A DNA stretch of 64,000 bases from positions 1-64,000 of the forward strand of contig NZ_JAAKZF010000007.1 in assembly GCF_011045125.1 (NCBI RefSeq), written 5' to 3'. The notes below the pieces were generated by a model. That model saw nothing but the letters and a program-made list of their open reading frames with translations, ran no database searches and had not been told where the DNA came from. Each line of letters begins with the position of its first letter. Within the stretch, counting starts at the first letter, position 1. Made by a program: the position numbers and the translations under genes. The stretch is from Allomesorhizobium camelthorni (GTDB lineage: Bacteria > Pseudomonadota > Alphaproteobacteria > Rhizobiales > Rhizobiaceae). Positions 31,987-41,687 of this stretch are shown here, one piece after another.

Positions 31987-32972
31987 TGCTCGGCAACAGC
32001 CCAAGAATTTCCAGCTTTCTCGAGCATTACGGCATCGTCGTCATCGTCGTGGCGATGATGGCTTTCCTCTACGCCAGCCGGCCGGACGTGTTTATGTCAC
32101 TGGCCAACCTCACCAACATCATCAAGCAGAACGCCACGCTGGCGCTGCTGGCGCTCGGCATGTTCGTGGTCATCGTGACCGCCGGCATCGACCTTTCGGT
32201 CGGCTCGGTGATGGCGCTCGGCATGATGTGCCTGGCTGTCACCGCCAAGGCCGGCGTCCCCTGGCCGATCGTCATCCTGATCGGGCCGCTGGTCGGTATA
32301 ACCGCCGGCCTGGTAAACGGGCTCGGGCTGACAGTGCTAAGGCTGCCGCATCCGTTCATCATGACGCTCGGCACGCTCAACATCGCGCGCGGCCTGTCGA
32401 GCCTGATCACCGAGGGCGCCCCGGTGTCCGGGCTCGGGCGAGAGGTGCGCTATCTCGGCCAGGCAAATTACGATTTCGGCTTCTTCCCGCCGCCGACCGG
32501 CCTTCCGGCCAGCCTTTTCGTGGTCGGCATCAGCGCGGTCGGCATGTGGTTCTTCCTAAACCGGACATCGATGGGCCGGCATATCTTCGCCATCGGCGGC
32601 AACCCGCATGCCGCACGCGTGTCCGGCATCAATGTCGACCGCGTGCTGGTCTATGTGTATGCGATCAGCGGCTTCTTCGCCGGGCTTGGCGGCCTGCTGC
32701 TCGCCGGCCGCACCGATTCGGGCTTTCCGCTCGCGGGCCAGAATGCCGAACTCGACGCAATCGCAGCGGTCATCATCGGCGGCGCATCCTTCTTTGGCGG
32801 CCGCGGCACGGTTCTGGGCGTCATGGCCGGGGTCCTGATCATGGGACTGATGCGCAATGGCCTCAACCTGAACAATGTCAGCCCTTTCTGGCAGCAGATC
32901 CTGATCGGATTGGTCATCATCGCCGCCGTCTATATCGACGTCCTGCGCCGCCATGCAGCGGTGAGGCGATAG
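31986..32972 (+). CDS. CUT2-type sugar ABC transporter, permease
   Basis: A 328-residue permease with eight to ten membrane helices, and the family loop GGNPHAARVSGINVDRV near residue 204. It starts on the last base of the ATPase gene. It would form the inner-membrane channel as a homodimer with two copies of the ATPase. Confidence 0.9.
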   Translation: MLGNSPRISSFLEHYGIVVIVVAMMAFLYASRPDVFMSLANLTNIIKQNATLALLALGMFVVIVTAGIDLSVGSVMALGMMCLAVTAKAGVPWPIVILIGPLVGITAGLVNGLGLTVLRLPHPFIMTLGTLNIARGLSSLITEGAPVSGLGREVRYLGQANYDFGFFPPPTGLPASLFVVGISAVGMWFFLNRTSMGRHIFAIGGNPHAARVSGINVDRVLVYVYAISGFFAGLGGLLLAGRTDSGFPLAGQNAELDAIAAVIIGGASFFGGRGTVLGVMAGVLIMGLMRNGLNLNNVSPFWQQILIGLVIIAAVYIDVLRRHAAVRR

Positions 32973-33050
32973 TCGAAATTGCGGCCGGCGCCGTCTCCGC
33001 GCCGGCCGCAATCCTCAATCGGAGACGTTTTGAACATCTGGGAGGATAAT

Positions 33051-33953
33051 ATGAAGAAACTCATTCTGGCCGGTGCGGCGCTCGCGCTGATGTCCGGCAC
33101 GGCGCTCGCCGACAAATTCCTGCTCGACATGAAGGGCCCGGGCGCTGGCAACCCGTTCTGGGCGGCGGTGGAAGCCGGCGCGATGGAAAAGGGCAAGGAA
33201 CTCGGCGTCGAAGTGATGGTGATGTCGCCGCCGACCGAATCCGACGTGGCCGCGCAGATCGCGCAGATCGAGGACATGATCGCGCAGGGCCTGGACGGCA
33301 TCGCGCTTGCCCCGACTGACCCGAACGCTCTCGCCCCGGTCGTCGACGCGGCGAAAGCCGCCGGCATTCCGGTCGTCTTCGTCGACACCAAGGGCTCCAA
33401 TGAAGGCGTCACCTTCATCGGCACCGACAATGAGGCCGGCGCCAAGCTCGCCGCCGACTATATTTGCGGCAAGCTCGAAAAAGGCTCCGAGGTGGCGATC
33501 CTGCAGGGCATCATCACCCAGTCGACCGGCCAGGCCCGAGCAAACGGTTCCAAGGCCGGCCTCGAAGCCTGCGGCCTGAAAGTGGTCGCCGAACAAACGG
33601 GCGAATGGGACCGCGCCAAGGGCCAGGCGGCGATGGAAAACATCATCACCGGCAACCCGAACATCAAGGCGGTCTTCGCCTCCAACGACAACATGGCGCT
33701 CGGCGCGGTCGAAGCGCTGAAATCGGCCGGCAAGCTGGCCGATGTGATGGTCGTCGGCTTCGACGCCAATCCGGACGCCGCTGTTTCCGTCCTGGCCGGC
33801 GATATGACAGCAACTGTCGCACAGGCGCCGAAGAACATGGGTGGCTTCGGCATCCAGGCGCTGGTCGATCTGAAGGCCGGAAAGACCATCCCGCCGGTAA
33901 TCGACACCGGCACGGTGCTCGTCGACAAGAGCAACGCCGAACAGTACAAATAA
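33051..33953 (+). CDS. CUT2-type sugar ABC transporter, periplasmic binding protein
   Basis: A 300-residue exported binding protein: signal peptide (residues 1-20, TALA-D cleavage) then a ribose-binding-protein fold with PPTESDVAAQIAQIEDMIAQ, NDNMALGAVEALK and VVGFDANPDA as family landmarks. ATG 33051 has GGGAGGA upstream. It is the third gene of the transporter operon and is followed by an intrinsic terminator, so the downstream dehydrogenase is probably expressed by readthrough or a separate promoter. Confidence 0.9.
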   Translation: MKKLILAGAALALMSGTALADKFLLDMKGPGAGNPFWAAVEAGAMEKGKELGVEVMVMSPPTESDVAAQIAQIEDMIAQGLDGIALAPTDPNALAPVVDAAKAAGIPVVFVDTKGSNEGVTFIGTDNEAGAKLAADYICGKLEKGSEVAILQGIITQSTGQARANGSKAGLEACGLKVVAEQTGEWDRAKGQAAMENIITGNPNIKAVFASNDNMALGAVEALKSAGKLADVMVVGFDANPDAAVSVLAGDMTATVAQAPKNMGGFGIQALVDLKAGKTIPPVIDTGTVLVDKSNAEQYK

Positions 33954-33969
33954 GCCTGCGCGCTTATCG

Positions 33970-34000
33970 GACCGGGGTGTTCCAACGCCCCGGTCTTTTT
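33970..34000 (+). terminator. rho-independent terminator after the sugar-binding protein gene
   Basis: GACCGGGG pairs with CCCCGGTC around a loop that includes TGTTCCAAC, followed by TTTTT. It separates the transporter genes from the Gfo/Idh gene 25 nt later. Confidence 0.85.
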
Positions 34001-34024
34001 CCGGTCGAAGGTGCGAGACCCTCC

Positions 34025-35137
34025 ATGAAGAAGATCGGCGTCGGACTGATCGGCACGGGCTATATGGGCAAGTGCCACGCCATGGCCTGGACCGGGGTCA
34101 GGCCGGCGTTCGGCGACGTACCCGACATTCATCTCGTTCATCTAGGCGAAGCCAGCCAGGAACTCGCGGCAAGGAAGGCGGCCGAATTCGGCTTCGCGAA
34201 AGCTTCCGGCGATTGGCGCGACGTGATCGCCGATCCTGAGGTCGATGTAGTCTCGATCACGACCCCCAACCGGTTCCATGCCGAAATGGCGGTCGCGGCC
34301 TTCGAGGCCGGCAAGCACGTCTGGTGCGAAAAGCCGATGGCGCCGAAGCTCGCCGAAGCAGAGGCGATGCTGGCAGCGGCGCGTGCCTCGGGCAAGGTTG
34401 CCATCCTCGGCTACAATTACATCCAGAACCCGGCCATCCGCCACATCCGAAAGCTGCTCGACGAGGGGGCCATCGGCGCGGTCAACAATGTCCGCATCGA
34501 GATGGACGAGGATTTCATGGCCGATCCGGAGGCGCCGTTCCAGCAGCGGCACGAAGCGGCCAACGGCCATGGCGCGATCGACGACTTCGGCGTGCATCCG
34601 CTGTCGCTGATCTCGACGCTGTTTGGCCGGGCATCGCGGGTCATGTGCGACATGGCCAAACCCTATCCGACGCGCAGGACCGACGCCGGCGAACGCGAAG
34701 TCGAGGTCTTCGACATCGCTACCATCCTGCTGCGCCTGGCCAACGGTGCATCTGGCATGATCGCGCTCAGCCGCACCGCCTGGGGCCGCAAGGGCCGTAT
34801 CGCCATGCAGATATTCGGGTCGAAGGGCTCGATCCTCTACGACCAGGAGCGGATGAACGAATTCCAGCTTTATCTCACCTCCGACCGGGCGACAGAACAG
34901 GGTTTTCGCACAGTGCTGACCGCTCCGCACCACGCGCCCTACGATCGCTTCATTCCCGCCCCGGGCCACGGGCTCGGCTTCAACGAGTTGAAGATCATAG
35001 AATGTCGCCAGCTTATCGGGCGCATGCGCGGCGAGGCCACGGTGGGCATCGACTTCGAGGAAGGCATACTGATCGAGCGCACCGTCGACGCGATGGCGCG
35101 CTCGTTTCGCGAAAGCCGCTGGGTGGATGTCGCATGA
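34025..35137 (+). CDS. Gfo/Idh/MocA family sugar or inositol dehydrogenase
   Basis: A 370-residue NAD(P)-dependent oxidoreductase. The Rossmann motif GLIGTGYMGKCHA is at residues 8-20 and WCEKPMAP near 100. It is longer than IolG and aligns better with scyllo-inositol or generic sugar dehydrogenases. ATG 34025 is the family start; the frame open much further upstream only runs over the previous gene in another frame. It follows the transporter and probably acts on its substrate. Confidence 0.85.
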   Translation: MKKIGVGLIGTGYMGKCHAMAWTGVRPAFGDVPDIHLVHLGEASQELAARKAAEFGFAKASGDWRDVIADPEVDVVSITTPNRFHAEMAVAAFEAGKHVWCEKPMAPKLAEAEAMLAAARASGKVAILGYNYIQNPAIRHIRKLLDEGAIGAVNNVRIEMDEDFMADPEAPFQQRHEAANGHGAIDDFGVHPLSLISTLFGRASRVMCDMAKPYPTRRTDAGEREVEVFDIATILLRLANGASGMIALSRTAWGRKGRIAMQIFGSKGSILYDQERMNEFQLYLTSDRATEQGFRTVLTAPHHAPYDRFIPAPGHGLGFNELKIIECRQLIGRMRGEATVGIDFEEGILIERTVDAMARSFRESRWVDVA

Positions 35138-35251
35138 AGCGGTCTCACGCGTTTCTCACACCGAATTGACCCTGCCCTCGAAGAGGGCTCATTGACCGGC
35201 TTCCCCCAACGATGCTCAATCGCGCCCGACTGAACGGGACCGGAGAATCTG

Positions 35252-36472
35252 ATGAAGAAGCTGCTTCTGGCCGCCGCCGCGTTCGCGGCCATGACGCTTC
35301 CGGCGTTGGCCGGTGAGCCCGATCCGGAGAAGTGGCAGGAGGTTCTTGCCGACGCACGCGGCGAGACGGTCTATTTCAACGCCTGGGGCGGCGCTGAAAA
35401 CATCAACGCCTATCTCGAATGGGCCGGCGCCGAGCTGGAAAAGCGCTACGGCGTCAAGCTGGTCCATGTGAAGCTCGACGACACAGCAAACGCCGTCGCC
35501 AAGGTGGTCGCCGAAAAAGCCGCTGGCCGTAACGAAGGCGGCACGGTCGACCTAATCTGGATCAATGGCGAGAATTTTTCGTCCATGAAGCGCCAGCAAT
35601 TGCTGTTCTCGCCCGGCTGGGCCGAGAAGCTGCCCAATTGGCGTTTCGTCGATGTCGAGGACAAGCCGACCATTCAGACGGACTTCACCGTTCCTGTCGA
35701 AGGGCTGGAGAGCCCGTGGGGCATGGCCAAGCTGGTCTTCTTCCACGATTCGGCGCGCACCGACCTGGCTTCCCTGCCGAAATCGGCGAAGGACCTGCTT
35801 GCCTGGGCGCAGCAGAACCCGGGCCGCTTCACCTATCCGCAGCCGCCGGACTTCATCGGCTCATCGTTCCTGAAGCAGGTGCTCTCCGAACTCGTGGCCG
35901 ATCGGTCCGTGCTTTTGAAGCCGGTGGACGAAGCATCGTTCGACAAAACCGTCGCGCCGCTCTTTTCATATCTGGACGAGCTGAATCCGCTGCTGTGGCG
36001 CGGCGGCAAGGCGTTTCCGCAAAATTACCCCGCTATGAAGCAGCTGCTCGCCGACAACGAGGTCGACATCATCTTCGCCTTCAATCCGTCGGAAGCCTCC
36101 AGCGCGATCGCCAATGGCGAATTGCCGGCCACGGTGCGCTCCTTCACGTTTCCGGGCGGGACGCTCGCCAACACGCATTTCGTGGCGATCCCTTACAATG
36201 CCGCCGCCAAGGCTGGCGCGCTGGTGGCGGCCGATTTCCTGATCTCGCCGGAGGCGCAGGCGCGCAAGCAGGATCCGCAGATCTGGGGCGACCCGACCGT
36301 GCTCGCTATCTCGAAGCTCCACGCAGCCGACCGCGCCCGCTTCGAGACGCTCGACCTCGGCGTCGCCACACTGAAACCGGACGAGCTCGGCCCGGCACTC
36401 GACGAGCCGCATCCAAGCTGGATGGACAGGATCGAGACGGAATGGAAGCGGCGCTACGGCGCGGCGCATTGA
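35252..36472 (+). CDS. YnjB-like ABC transporter substrate-binding protein
   Basis: A 406-residue exported protein with a signal peptide (residues 1-20, PALA-G) and an extracellular-binding fold (YFNAWGGAENINAYLEWAG at the N-terminus, FNPSEASSAIANGELP in the second lobe). It matches the YnjB family, whose substrate is unknown though thiamine-like compounds have been suggested. GGAGAA precedes the ATG. The permease and ATPase of the same system follow. Confidence 0.85.
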   Translation: MKKLLLAAAAFAAMTLPALAGEPDPEKWQEVLADARGETVYFNAWGGAENINAYLEWAGAELEKRYGVKLVHVKLDDTANAVAKVVAEKAAGRNEGGTVDLIWINGENFSSMKRQQLLFSPGWAEKLPNWRFVDVEDKPTIQTDFTVPVEGLESPWGMAKLVFFHDSARTDLASLPKSAKDLLAWAQQNPGRFTYPQPPDFIGSSFLKQVLSELVADRSVLLKPVDEASFDKTVAPLFSYLDELNPLLWRGGKAFPQNYPAMKQLLADNEVDIIFAFNPSEASSAIANGELPATVRSFTFPGGTLANTHFVAIPYNAAAKAGALVAADFLISPEAQARKQDPQIWGDPTVLAISKLHAADRARFETLDLGVATLKPDELGPALDEPHPSWMDRIETEWKRRYGAAH

Positions 36473-36508
36473 GCGTTTGATGACGTCGCAAGGCACGTGT
36501 TCCTTCGC

Positions 36509-36666
36509 GCCCCCCTCTGTCCTGCCGGACATCTCCCCCACAAGGGGGGAGATTGCCTGTCCTCGAAGAAGGCCGCCCACCTTCGGCGTCGCAGGAAGTG
36601 CAAAGCACGTTGGGAGAGCTGATCTCCCCACTTGTGGGGGAGATGTCCGGCAGGACAGAGGGGGGC
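36509..36666. repeat. 45-bp inverted repeat between the ynjB- and ynjC-like genes
   Basis: The arm at 36509-36553 (CCCCCCTCTGTCCTGCCGGA, then CATCTCCCCCACAAG) is the near-exact reverse complement of 36621-36666, with a 67-nt spacer. Each arm also has an internal stem (CTCCCCCACAAGGGGGGAG type). This is an insertion-type palindromic repeat, sitting inside what should be a compact operon. Confidence 0.85.
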
Positions 36667-36691
36667 AACATAGAGGGCCTACGCTCTCTTC

Positions 36692-38380
36692 ATGTGTTCT
36701 ATGCTTCCCCGTCTAGGCCCGCCGCTCGCCATCGCCGTCCTGGCAGGCCCGATCCTTTTCGGCCTCGCCGGAACCATCCTGCCGGCCTTCGGCTACTTGC
36801 CTGCGCTCGGCGGAACCGGCTTCACGCTTGCCCACGCGGAAAAGCTGCTGACCCAGCCCGGCATAATGATGTCGGCGCTGATCAGCCTTGCCGCCGGACT
36901 GGTCACGACGGCCGTTTCGCTCGGCGTTGTCATGCTGTTCATCGCCGGCTGGGCCGGAACGCACATCTTCTCGCGCATCCAGCATCTGGTTTCGCCGCTG
37001 CTTTCGGTCCCGCATGCCGCAGCCGCCTTCGGCCTCGCATTCCTGATCGCGCCGTCCGGCATGATCGCGCGGATGCTGTCGCCATGGCTGACCGGCTGGG
37101 AGCGCCCGCCAGACCTGCTGATCGTCAACGATCCGACGGGCCTGTCGATGATTGCAGGGCTCATCGTCAAGGAAATTCCCTTCCTGCTTCTGATCGCGCT
37201 CGCGGCGCTGCCGCAGGTCGACCTTCCGCGCACCCGCGCGCTGGCCGCATCGCTCGGGTATGGCCGCGTCGCCGGTTTCCTGCACGGCGTCTGGCCACCG
37301 CTCTACCGGCAGATGCGGCTGGCTGTTTTCGCGGTTGTCGCCTTCGCCACGTCCGTCGTCGACGTCGCCGCGATCCTCGGGCCGACCACGCCGGCCCCGC
37401 TCGCCGTGCGCCTGGTCGGCTGGATGAACGATCCCGAACTGTCGATGCGCTTCTTCGCCAGCGCCGGCGCGCTGCTCCAGCTCTGTGTGTCGGCGGCGGC
37501 GCTGCTCATTTGGATTGCGCTCGAACGCCTCGGCGCAGCAATGTTGCGCCGGCTCCGCAGGTCCGGGCTGCGTTTCCGCCGCGACGCCTGGCTTCGACGT
37601 GCGGCTCTCGCCGCCATGGTCACTGCGGCGATGACCGTCCTTGCCGGCCTCGCAACGCTCGCCATCTGGTCGTTCGCCGGGCTCTGGCAGTTTCCCGACG
37701 CTTTGCCCGAGACGTTCACGGCGAAGACCTGGATGAAGACAGCACCACGGCTCGCCGCGCCGCTGTCGGTCACGCTAATTGTCGCCGCCGCATCCACCAC
37801 CCTGGCGATAGCGCTGACGCTGCTCTGCCTGATGCGCGAGAACGAGACCGGCCGCGTCGCCGGCCGGCGGGCGCTGCTTTTCCTCTATCTGCCGCTGCTT
37901 GTACCGCAGGCGGCTTTCCTGTTCGGGTTGCAACTGCTGTTCGTATTCACAGGCGGCGTCGCCAGCCTGCCGGCGCTGGTGCTGGCGCATCTCACCTTCG
38001 TCATGCCCTATGTATTCCTGTCGCTGTCGGACCCCTGGCGAGCCTATGACCGGCGCTATGAGGCGATCGCCGCCGGCCTCGGTAAATCGCGGATCGCGAC
38101 GCTGCTAAGGGTCCGCCTGCCGATGCTGTCACGGGCCATACTGGTCGCCGCAGCCGTCGGGTTTGCGGTGTCGGTCGGGCAATATCTGCCGACCGTGCTG
38201 ATCGGCGCCGGCCGGTTGGAAACGATCACCACGGAGGCAGTAGCGCTCGCATCGGGCGGCAATCGCCGCGTCATCGGCGTCTACGCCTTCCTGCAGATGC
38301 TTTTGCCGGCGGCGGGCTTTGCTGTTGCCACTCTCGTCCCCGCGCTGGTATTCCGCAACCGCCGCGCCATGCGGGTATAG
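36692..38380 (+). CDS. YnjC-like ABC transporter permease (two fused halves)
   Basis: A 562-residue inner-membrane protein with about 12 helices in two homologous six-helix halves, each with an ABC permease EAA-like loop (ALAASLGYGRVAGFLHGVWP near residue 187 and AIAAGLGKSRIATLLRVRLP near 456). It forms the channel alone. ATG 36692 follows the repeat and has no clear ribosome site; ATG 36701 (MLPRLGPPLAIAV) is equally possible. Confidence 0.85.
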   Translation: MCSMLPRLGPPLAIAVLAGPILFGLAGTILPAFGYLPALGGTGFTLAHAEKLLTQPGIMMSALISLAAGLVTTAVSLGVVMLFIAGWAGTHIFSRIQHLVSPLLSVPHAAAAFGLAFLIAPSGMIARMLSPWLTGWERPPDLLIVNDPTGLSMIAGLIVKEIPFLLLIALAALPQVDLPRTRALAASLGYGRVAGFLHGVWPPLYRQMRLAVFAVVAFATSVVDVAAILGPTTPAPLAVRLVGWMNDPELSMRFFASAGALLQLCVSAAALLIWIALERLGAAMLRRLRRSGLRFRRDAWLRRAALAAMVTAAMTVLAGLATLAIWSFAGLWQFPDALPETFTAKTWMKTAPRLAAPLSVTLIVAAASTTLAIALTLLCLMRENETGRVAGRRALLFLYLPLLVPQAAFLFGLQLLFVFTGGVASLPALVLAHLTFVMPYVFLSLSDPWRAYDRRYEAIAAGLGKSRIATLLRVRLPMLSRAILVAAAVGFAVSVGQYLPTVLIGAGRLETITTEAVALASGGNRRVIGVYAFLQMLLPAAGFAVATLVPALVFRNRRAMRV

Positions 38381-38410
38381 GACCGGTTCAGGCGGAACGC
38401 GGCGGGACAG

Positions 38411-39052
38411 ATGGCCGACAAGCAACTTTTCCTCGACGGGGTGAGCATCGCGCTGAATGCGCGCGTGCTCGTCGCCGTCACGCATCGCGTCGAGGTGGGC
38501 GAAGTCTTGACCGTCATGGGGCCGTCGGGCTCCGGCAAGTCCACCCTGCTCGCCTATATTGGCGGTTTTCTCGACCCGGCGTTCTCGGCTTCGGGCAAGG
38601 TGTTTTCCGGCAAAGAGGAAATCACCGCGCTGCCCGCCGAAGAGCGTCACGCCGGCATATTGTTCCAGGATCCGCTGCTTTTCCCGCATATGTCGGTGGG
38701 CGGCAATCTCCTGTTCGCCATTCCGCCTGCGGTCAAGGGCAAGGCAGCGCGCTTGGCCCTGGTGGAGGAGGCGCTCGACGGCGTCGGGCTGGCCGGAACG
38801 GCGTCACGCGACCCCGACACGTTGTCAGGCGGCCAGAAGGCGCGTGTGGCGCTGGCCCGGGTGCTGCTTTCGGCGCCGCGCATGCTGCTTCTCGATGAGC
38901 CCTTCTCCAAGCTCGATGCGGAACTGCGCAGCCAGATGCGCGAACTCGTCTTCGCCAAGGCGCGCACCAGCCGCCTTCCCGTAGTGCTGGTCACTCATGA
39001 CGAGGCCGACGCCGAAGCAGCGGGCGGGCGGGTCATCCGCGTCGGGCAGTGA
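38411..39052 (+). CDS. YnjD-like ABC transporter ATP-binding protein
   Basis: A 213-residue ATPase with Walker A GPSGSGKST (residues 37-45), signature LSGGQKARVALARV and Walker B MLLLDEPFSKL. It is short, as usual for YnjD. It is the last gene of the transporter and its stop codon overlaps the HrpB GTG start by three bases. Confidence 0.88.
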   Translation: MADKQLFLDGVSIALNARVLVAVTHRVEVGEVLTVMGPSGSGKSTLLAYIGGFLDPAFSASGKVFSGKEEITALPAEERHAGILFQDPLLFPHMSVGGNLLFAIPPAVKGKAARLALVEEALDGVGLAGTASRDPDTLSGGQKARVALARVLLSAPRMLLLDEPFSKLDAELRSQMRELVFAKARTSRLPVVLVTHDEADAEAAGGRVIRVGQ

Positions 39053-41649
39053 CCGTGCGAACGCTTCCCGATCTTCCCGTAACGGCGATCCTGCCGGCTC
39101 TGCTGCAGGCGCTGGAGAACAAGGGCAAGGCGGTCCTGGTCGCGCCGCCTGGAGCCGGCAAGACGACGCTGGCGCCGCTGGCGCTGCTCGATGCGCCATG
39201 GCTCGGCGCCGGCAGGATCCTGCTTCTGGAGCCTCGCCGCCTGGCCGCGCGAGCCGCCGCCCGGCGCATGGCCGAATTGCTTGGCGAGGAGGTCGGCGGC
39301 ACGGTCGGATACGCCATGCGCATGGAGCGTCGCGTCTCGGCCGCGACCCGAGTACTGGTTGTGACCGAGGGTGTGCTGGCGCGCACCATACTCGACGACC
39401 CGGAACTGCCTGGCATCTCGGCGATCCTGTTCGACGAGTTCCACGAGCGCTCGCTCGATGGCGACTTCGGGCTGGCGCTGGCGCTGGACGTGCAGGGCGC
39501 ATTGCGCCCGGACCTCAGGCTGCTTGTCATGTCGGCGACGCTCGACGGAGCGCGTGTCGCCAAATTGCTCGGCGACGCGCCGGTCATCGAAAGCCAGGGG
39601 CGCAGCTTTCCGGTCGACGTCCGCTACGACGAGCGTCCCGCAGGGATGCCTGTCGAGGATGCGATGGCAAAAGCCATCCGCGAGGCGCTTGTTGCCGAAC
39701 CCGGCAGCGTACTCGCCTTCCTGCCCGGCCAGCGCGAGATCGAGCGGACTGCCGAACGCCTCGAAGGCCGGACAGGCGGCGATGTCGACATCGCGCCGCT
39801 CTACGGCATGCTCGACGGCATGGCGCAGGACGCCGCGATCAAGCCGGCGCGGCCGGGCCGCCGCAAGGTGGTGCTGGCGACTTCGATCGCCGAAACCTCG
39901 ATCACCATAGACGGTGTGCGCGTGGTGATCGACAGCGGCCTGTCCCGCCTGCCGAAATACGAGCCGGCGACCGGCCTGACCCGGCTCGAAACGGTGCGCG
40001 TTTCGCGCGCTTCGGCCGATCAGCGCGCCGGCCGCGCCGGGCGTACCCAGCCTGGCGTCGCGATCCGCCTCTGGCGCGCCGAGCAGACCGCGGCGCTGCC
40101 TGCCTTCACGCCGCCCGAAATCCTCGAAGCGGACCTGTCGTCACTGGTTCTGGATTGCGTCGCCTTTGGCGTCGCCGATCCGGCCAGCCTCGCCTTTCTC
40201 GATCCGCCGCCAGCGCCGGCGCTTGCCGAGGCATGGGCGTTGCTCGCCGATCTCGACGCCATCGATCCCGCCGGACGGCCGACGCCCGCAGGCGAAGCGA
40301 TGCGCAAGCTGGCGCTGCCGGTGCGGCTCGCCCACATGGTCGCGGAAGCGGCGAAGGACGGACATCCGTACGAAGCCGCCATGCTGGCCGTTCTGATCAC
40401 CGAGCGTGGATTGGGCGGTGACAGCGTAGACCTCGAACGCCGGCTGATGCGCTTCCGAGCCGAAAAATCGCCCCGTGCGAATGCGGCCCGGCAGTTGGCG
40501 GAGCGGCTGGCTCGGCAAGCGCCCTCCCTCCCCCCTGCGGGGAGGGTGTCGGCGAAGCCGACGGGTGGGGGTGGTTCCGCTTCGCTGTCGGCGCCTGATC
40601 GGCACTCGTTTTCGGAGCGGAAGGCACGGTCGTCTCCACCCCGACCCGGCCCTCCGGGCCACCCTCCCCTCAAGGGGGAGGGTAAAGGCGTCGGCGCCCT
40701 GCTCATCAGTGCCTGGCCCGACCGCGTCGCCAAAGCGCGCGGTGCGCACGGGCGTTTCGTGCTCGCAAACGGCAGCGGCGCCATGCTTGACGCCGCCGAC
40801 CCACTTGCGGGTGAAGCCTTCCTCGTCGTCGCCGACCTCCAGGGCAAGGCGCAGAATGCGCGCATAGCCGCAGCTGCCCCTGTCTCCATAAGCGAGATAC
40901 GCGACGCGCTCGGCGCACGCATCGTCAAACAGGTGGATTCGAGCTTCGACCCCGAAAAGCGCGCGGTCAGAGTGCGCGAGACCGAGCGCCTCGGGGCGAT
41001 CGTGCTTTCGGAACGCATGCTGCCGCCGCCGACCGGCGCGGAAGCCGACCGCGCCATACTCGATGCATTGCGCGCGCACGGACTGGCGCTGCTGCCATGG
41101 AGCAGGGAAGCTGAAACGCTGCGCCATCGGCTGCAATGGCTGCATCGCGGACTCGGCGCGCCCTGGCCGGACGTCTCCGACGAGGCGTTGCTCACTTCGC
41201 TCGACGACTGGCTGGCGCCATTCCTCTCCGGCGAGGCATCGTTCCAGCGAATCGACGCCGGCGTTCTCCATGCGGGGCTTATGTCGCTGGTGCCGCACGA
41301 TCTGCAGCGCCGGATCGCGTCTCTGGCGCCGACCCATTTCGATGCCCCATCGGGCAGTCATCTTCCGATCCGCTATGATGGCGAATGGCCGGTGCTGGCC
41401 GTGCGCGTTCAGGAGCTTTTCGGCCTCGATCGACACCCGTCGATCGCCGGCGGCACGGTTCCTCTGACGCTGGAACTTCTATCGCCGGCGCACCGGCCGA
41501 TCCAGACCACGCGCGACCTGCCCGGCTTCTGGCGCGGCTCCTGGGCCGATGTTCGCGCAGACATGCGCGGCCGCTACCCCAAACACGTCTGGCCGGAAGA
41601 TCCGGTTTCGGCCGAGGCCACGGCGCGAGCCAAGCCGCGCGTCAAATAG
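39049..41649 (+). CDS. hrpB: ATP-dependent helicase HrpB
   Basis: An 866-residue DEAH-box helicase: Walker A APPGAGKTT (near residue 30), the DEFHERS box (near 128), SATLD (near 163), and the conserved helicase C-terminal and HrpB C-terminal regions. Residues about 492-545 are not helicase sequence: they are translated from a palindromic repeat inserted in frame (40522-40683). HrpB's cellular job is uncertain. The GTG start overlaps the previous gene. Confidence 0.92.
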   Translation: MTVRTLPDLPVTAILPALLQALENKGKAVLVAPPGAGKTTLAPLALLDAPWLGAGRILLLEPRRLAARAAARRMAELLGEEVGGTVGYAMRMERRVSAATRVLVVTEGVLARTILDDPELPGISAILFDEFHERSLDGDFGLALALDVQGALRPDLRLLVMSATLDGARVAKLLGDAPVIESQGRSFPVDVRYDERPAGMPVEDAMAKAIREALVAEPGSVLAFLPGQREIERTAERLEGRTGGDVDIAPLYGMLDGMAQDAAIKPARPGRRKVVLATSIAETSITIDGVRVVIDSGLSRLPKYEPATGLTRLETVRVSRASADQRAGRAGRTQPGVAIRLWRAEQTAALPAFTPPEILEADLSSLVLDCVAFGVADPASLAFLDPPPAPALAEAWALLADLDAIDPAGRPTPAGEAMRKLALPVRLAHMVAEAAKDGHPYEAAMLAVLITERGLGGDSVDLERRLMRFRAEKSPRANAARQLAERLARQAPSLPPAGRVSAKPTGGGGSASLSAPDRHSFSERKARSSPPRPGPPGHPPLKGEGKGVGALLISAWPDRVAKARGAHGRFVLANGSGAMLDAADPLAGEAFLVVADLQGKAQNARIAAAAPVSISEIRDALGARIVKQVDSSFDPEKRAVRVRETERLGAIVLSERMLPPPTGAEADRAILDALRAHGLALLPWSREAETLRHRLQWLHRGLGAPWPDVSDEALLTSLDDWLAPFLSGEASFQRIDAGVLHAGLMSLVPHDLQRRIASLAPTHFDAPSGSHLPIRYDGEWPVLAVRVQELFGLDRHPSIAGGTVPLTLELLSPAHRPIQTTRDLPGFWRGSWADVRADMRGRYPKHVWPEDPVSAEATARAKPRVK
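40522..40683 (+). repeat. in-frame palindromic repeat within hrpB
   Basis: About 162 nt, a multiple of three, bounded by CCCTCC-rich arms: CTCCCCCCTGCGGGGAGGG plus GTCGGCGAAGCCGAC stems at the left, GGCCCTCCGGGCC and CCCTCCCCTCAAGGGGGAGGG stems at the right. Composition matches the intergenic repeats of this group. It adds about 54 Pro/Gly/Ser-rich residues to a linker of HrpB. Confidence 0.75.
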
Positions 41650-41687
41650 CGCTTGGCGTTGCCCGCCCGCGAGGGGCATAAACGGCC

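Noticed and set aside
33464-34024. Extension of the Gfo/Idh gene 187 codons upstream
   Set aside because: That stretch is the sugar-binding protein gene read in another frame plus a terminator; the Rossmann fold begins at 34025.
36553-38049. 498-codon frame overlapping the ynjC-like permease
   Set aside because: It starts in the repeat and reads the permease gene in a second frame, giving Arg/Pro-rich sequence without membrane helices.
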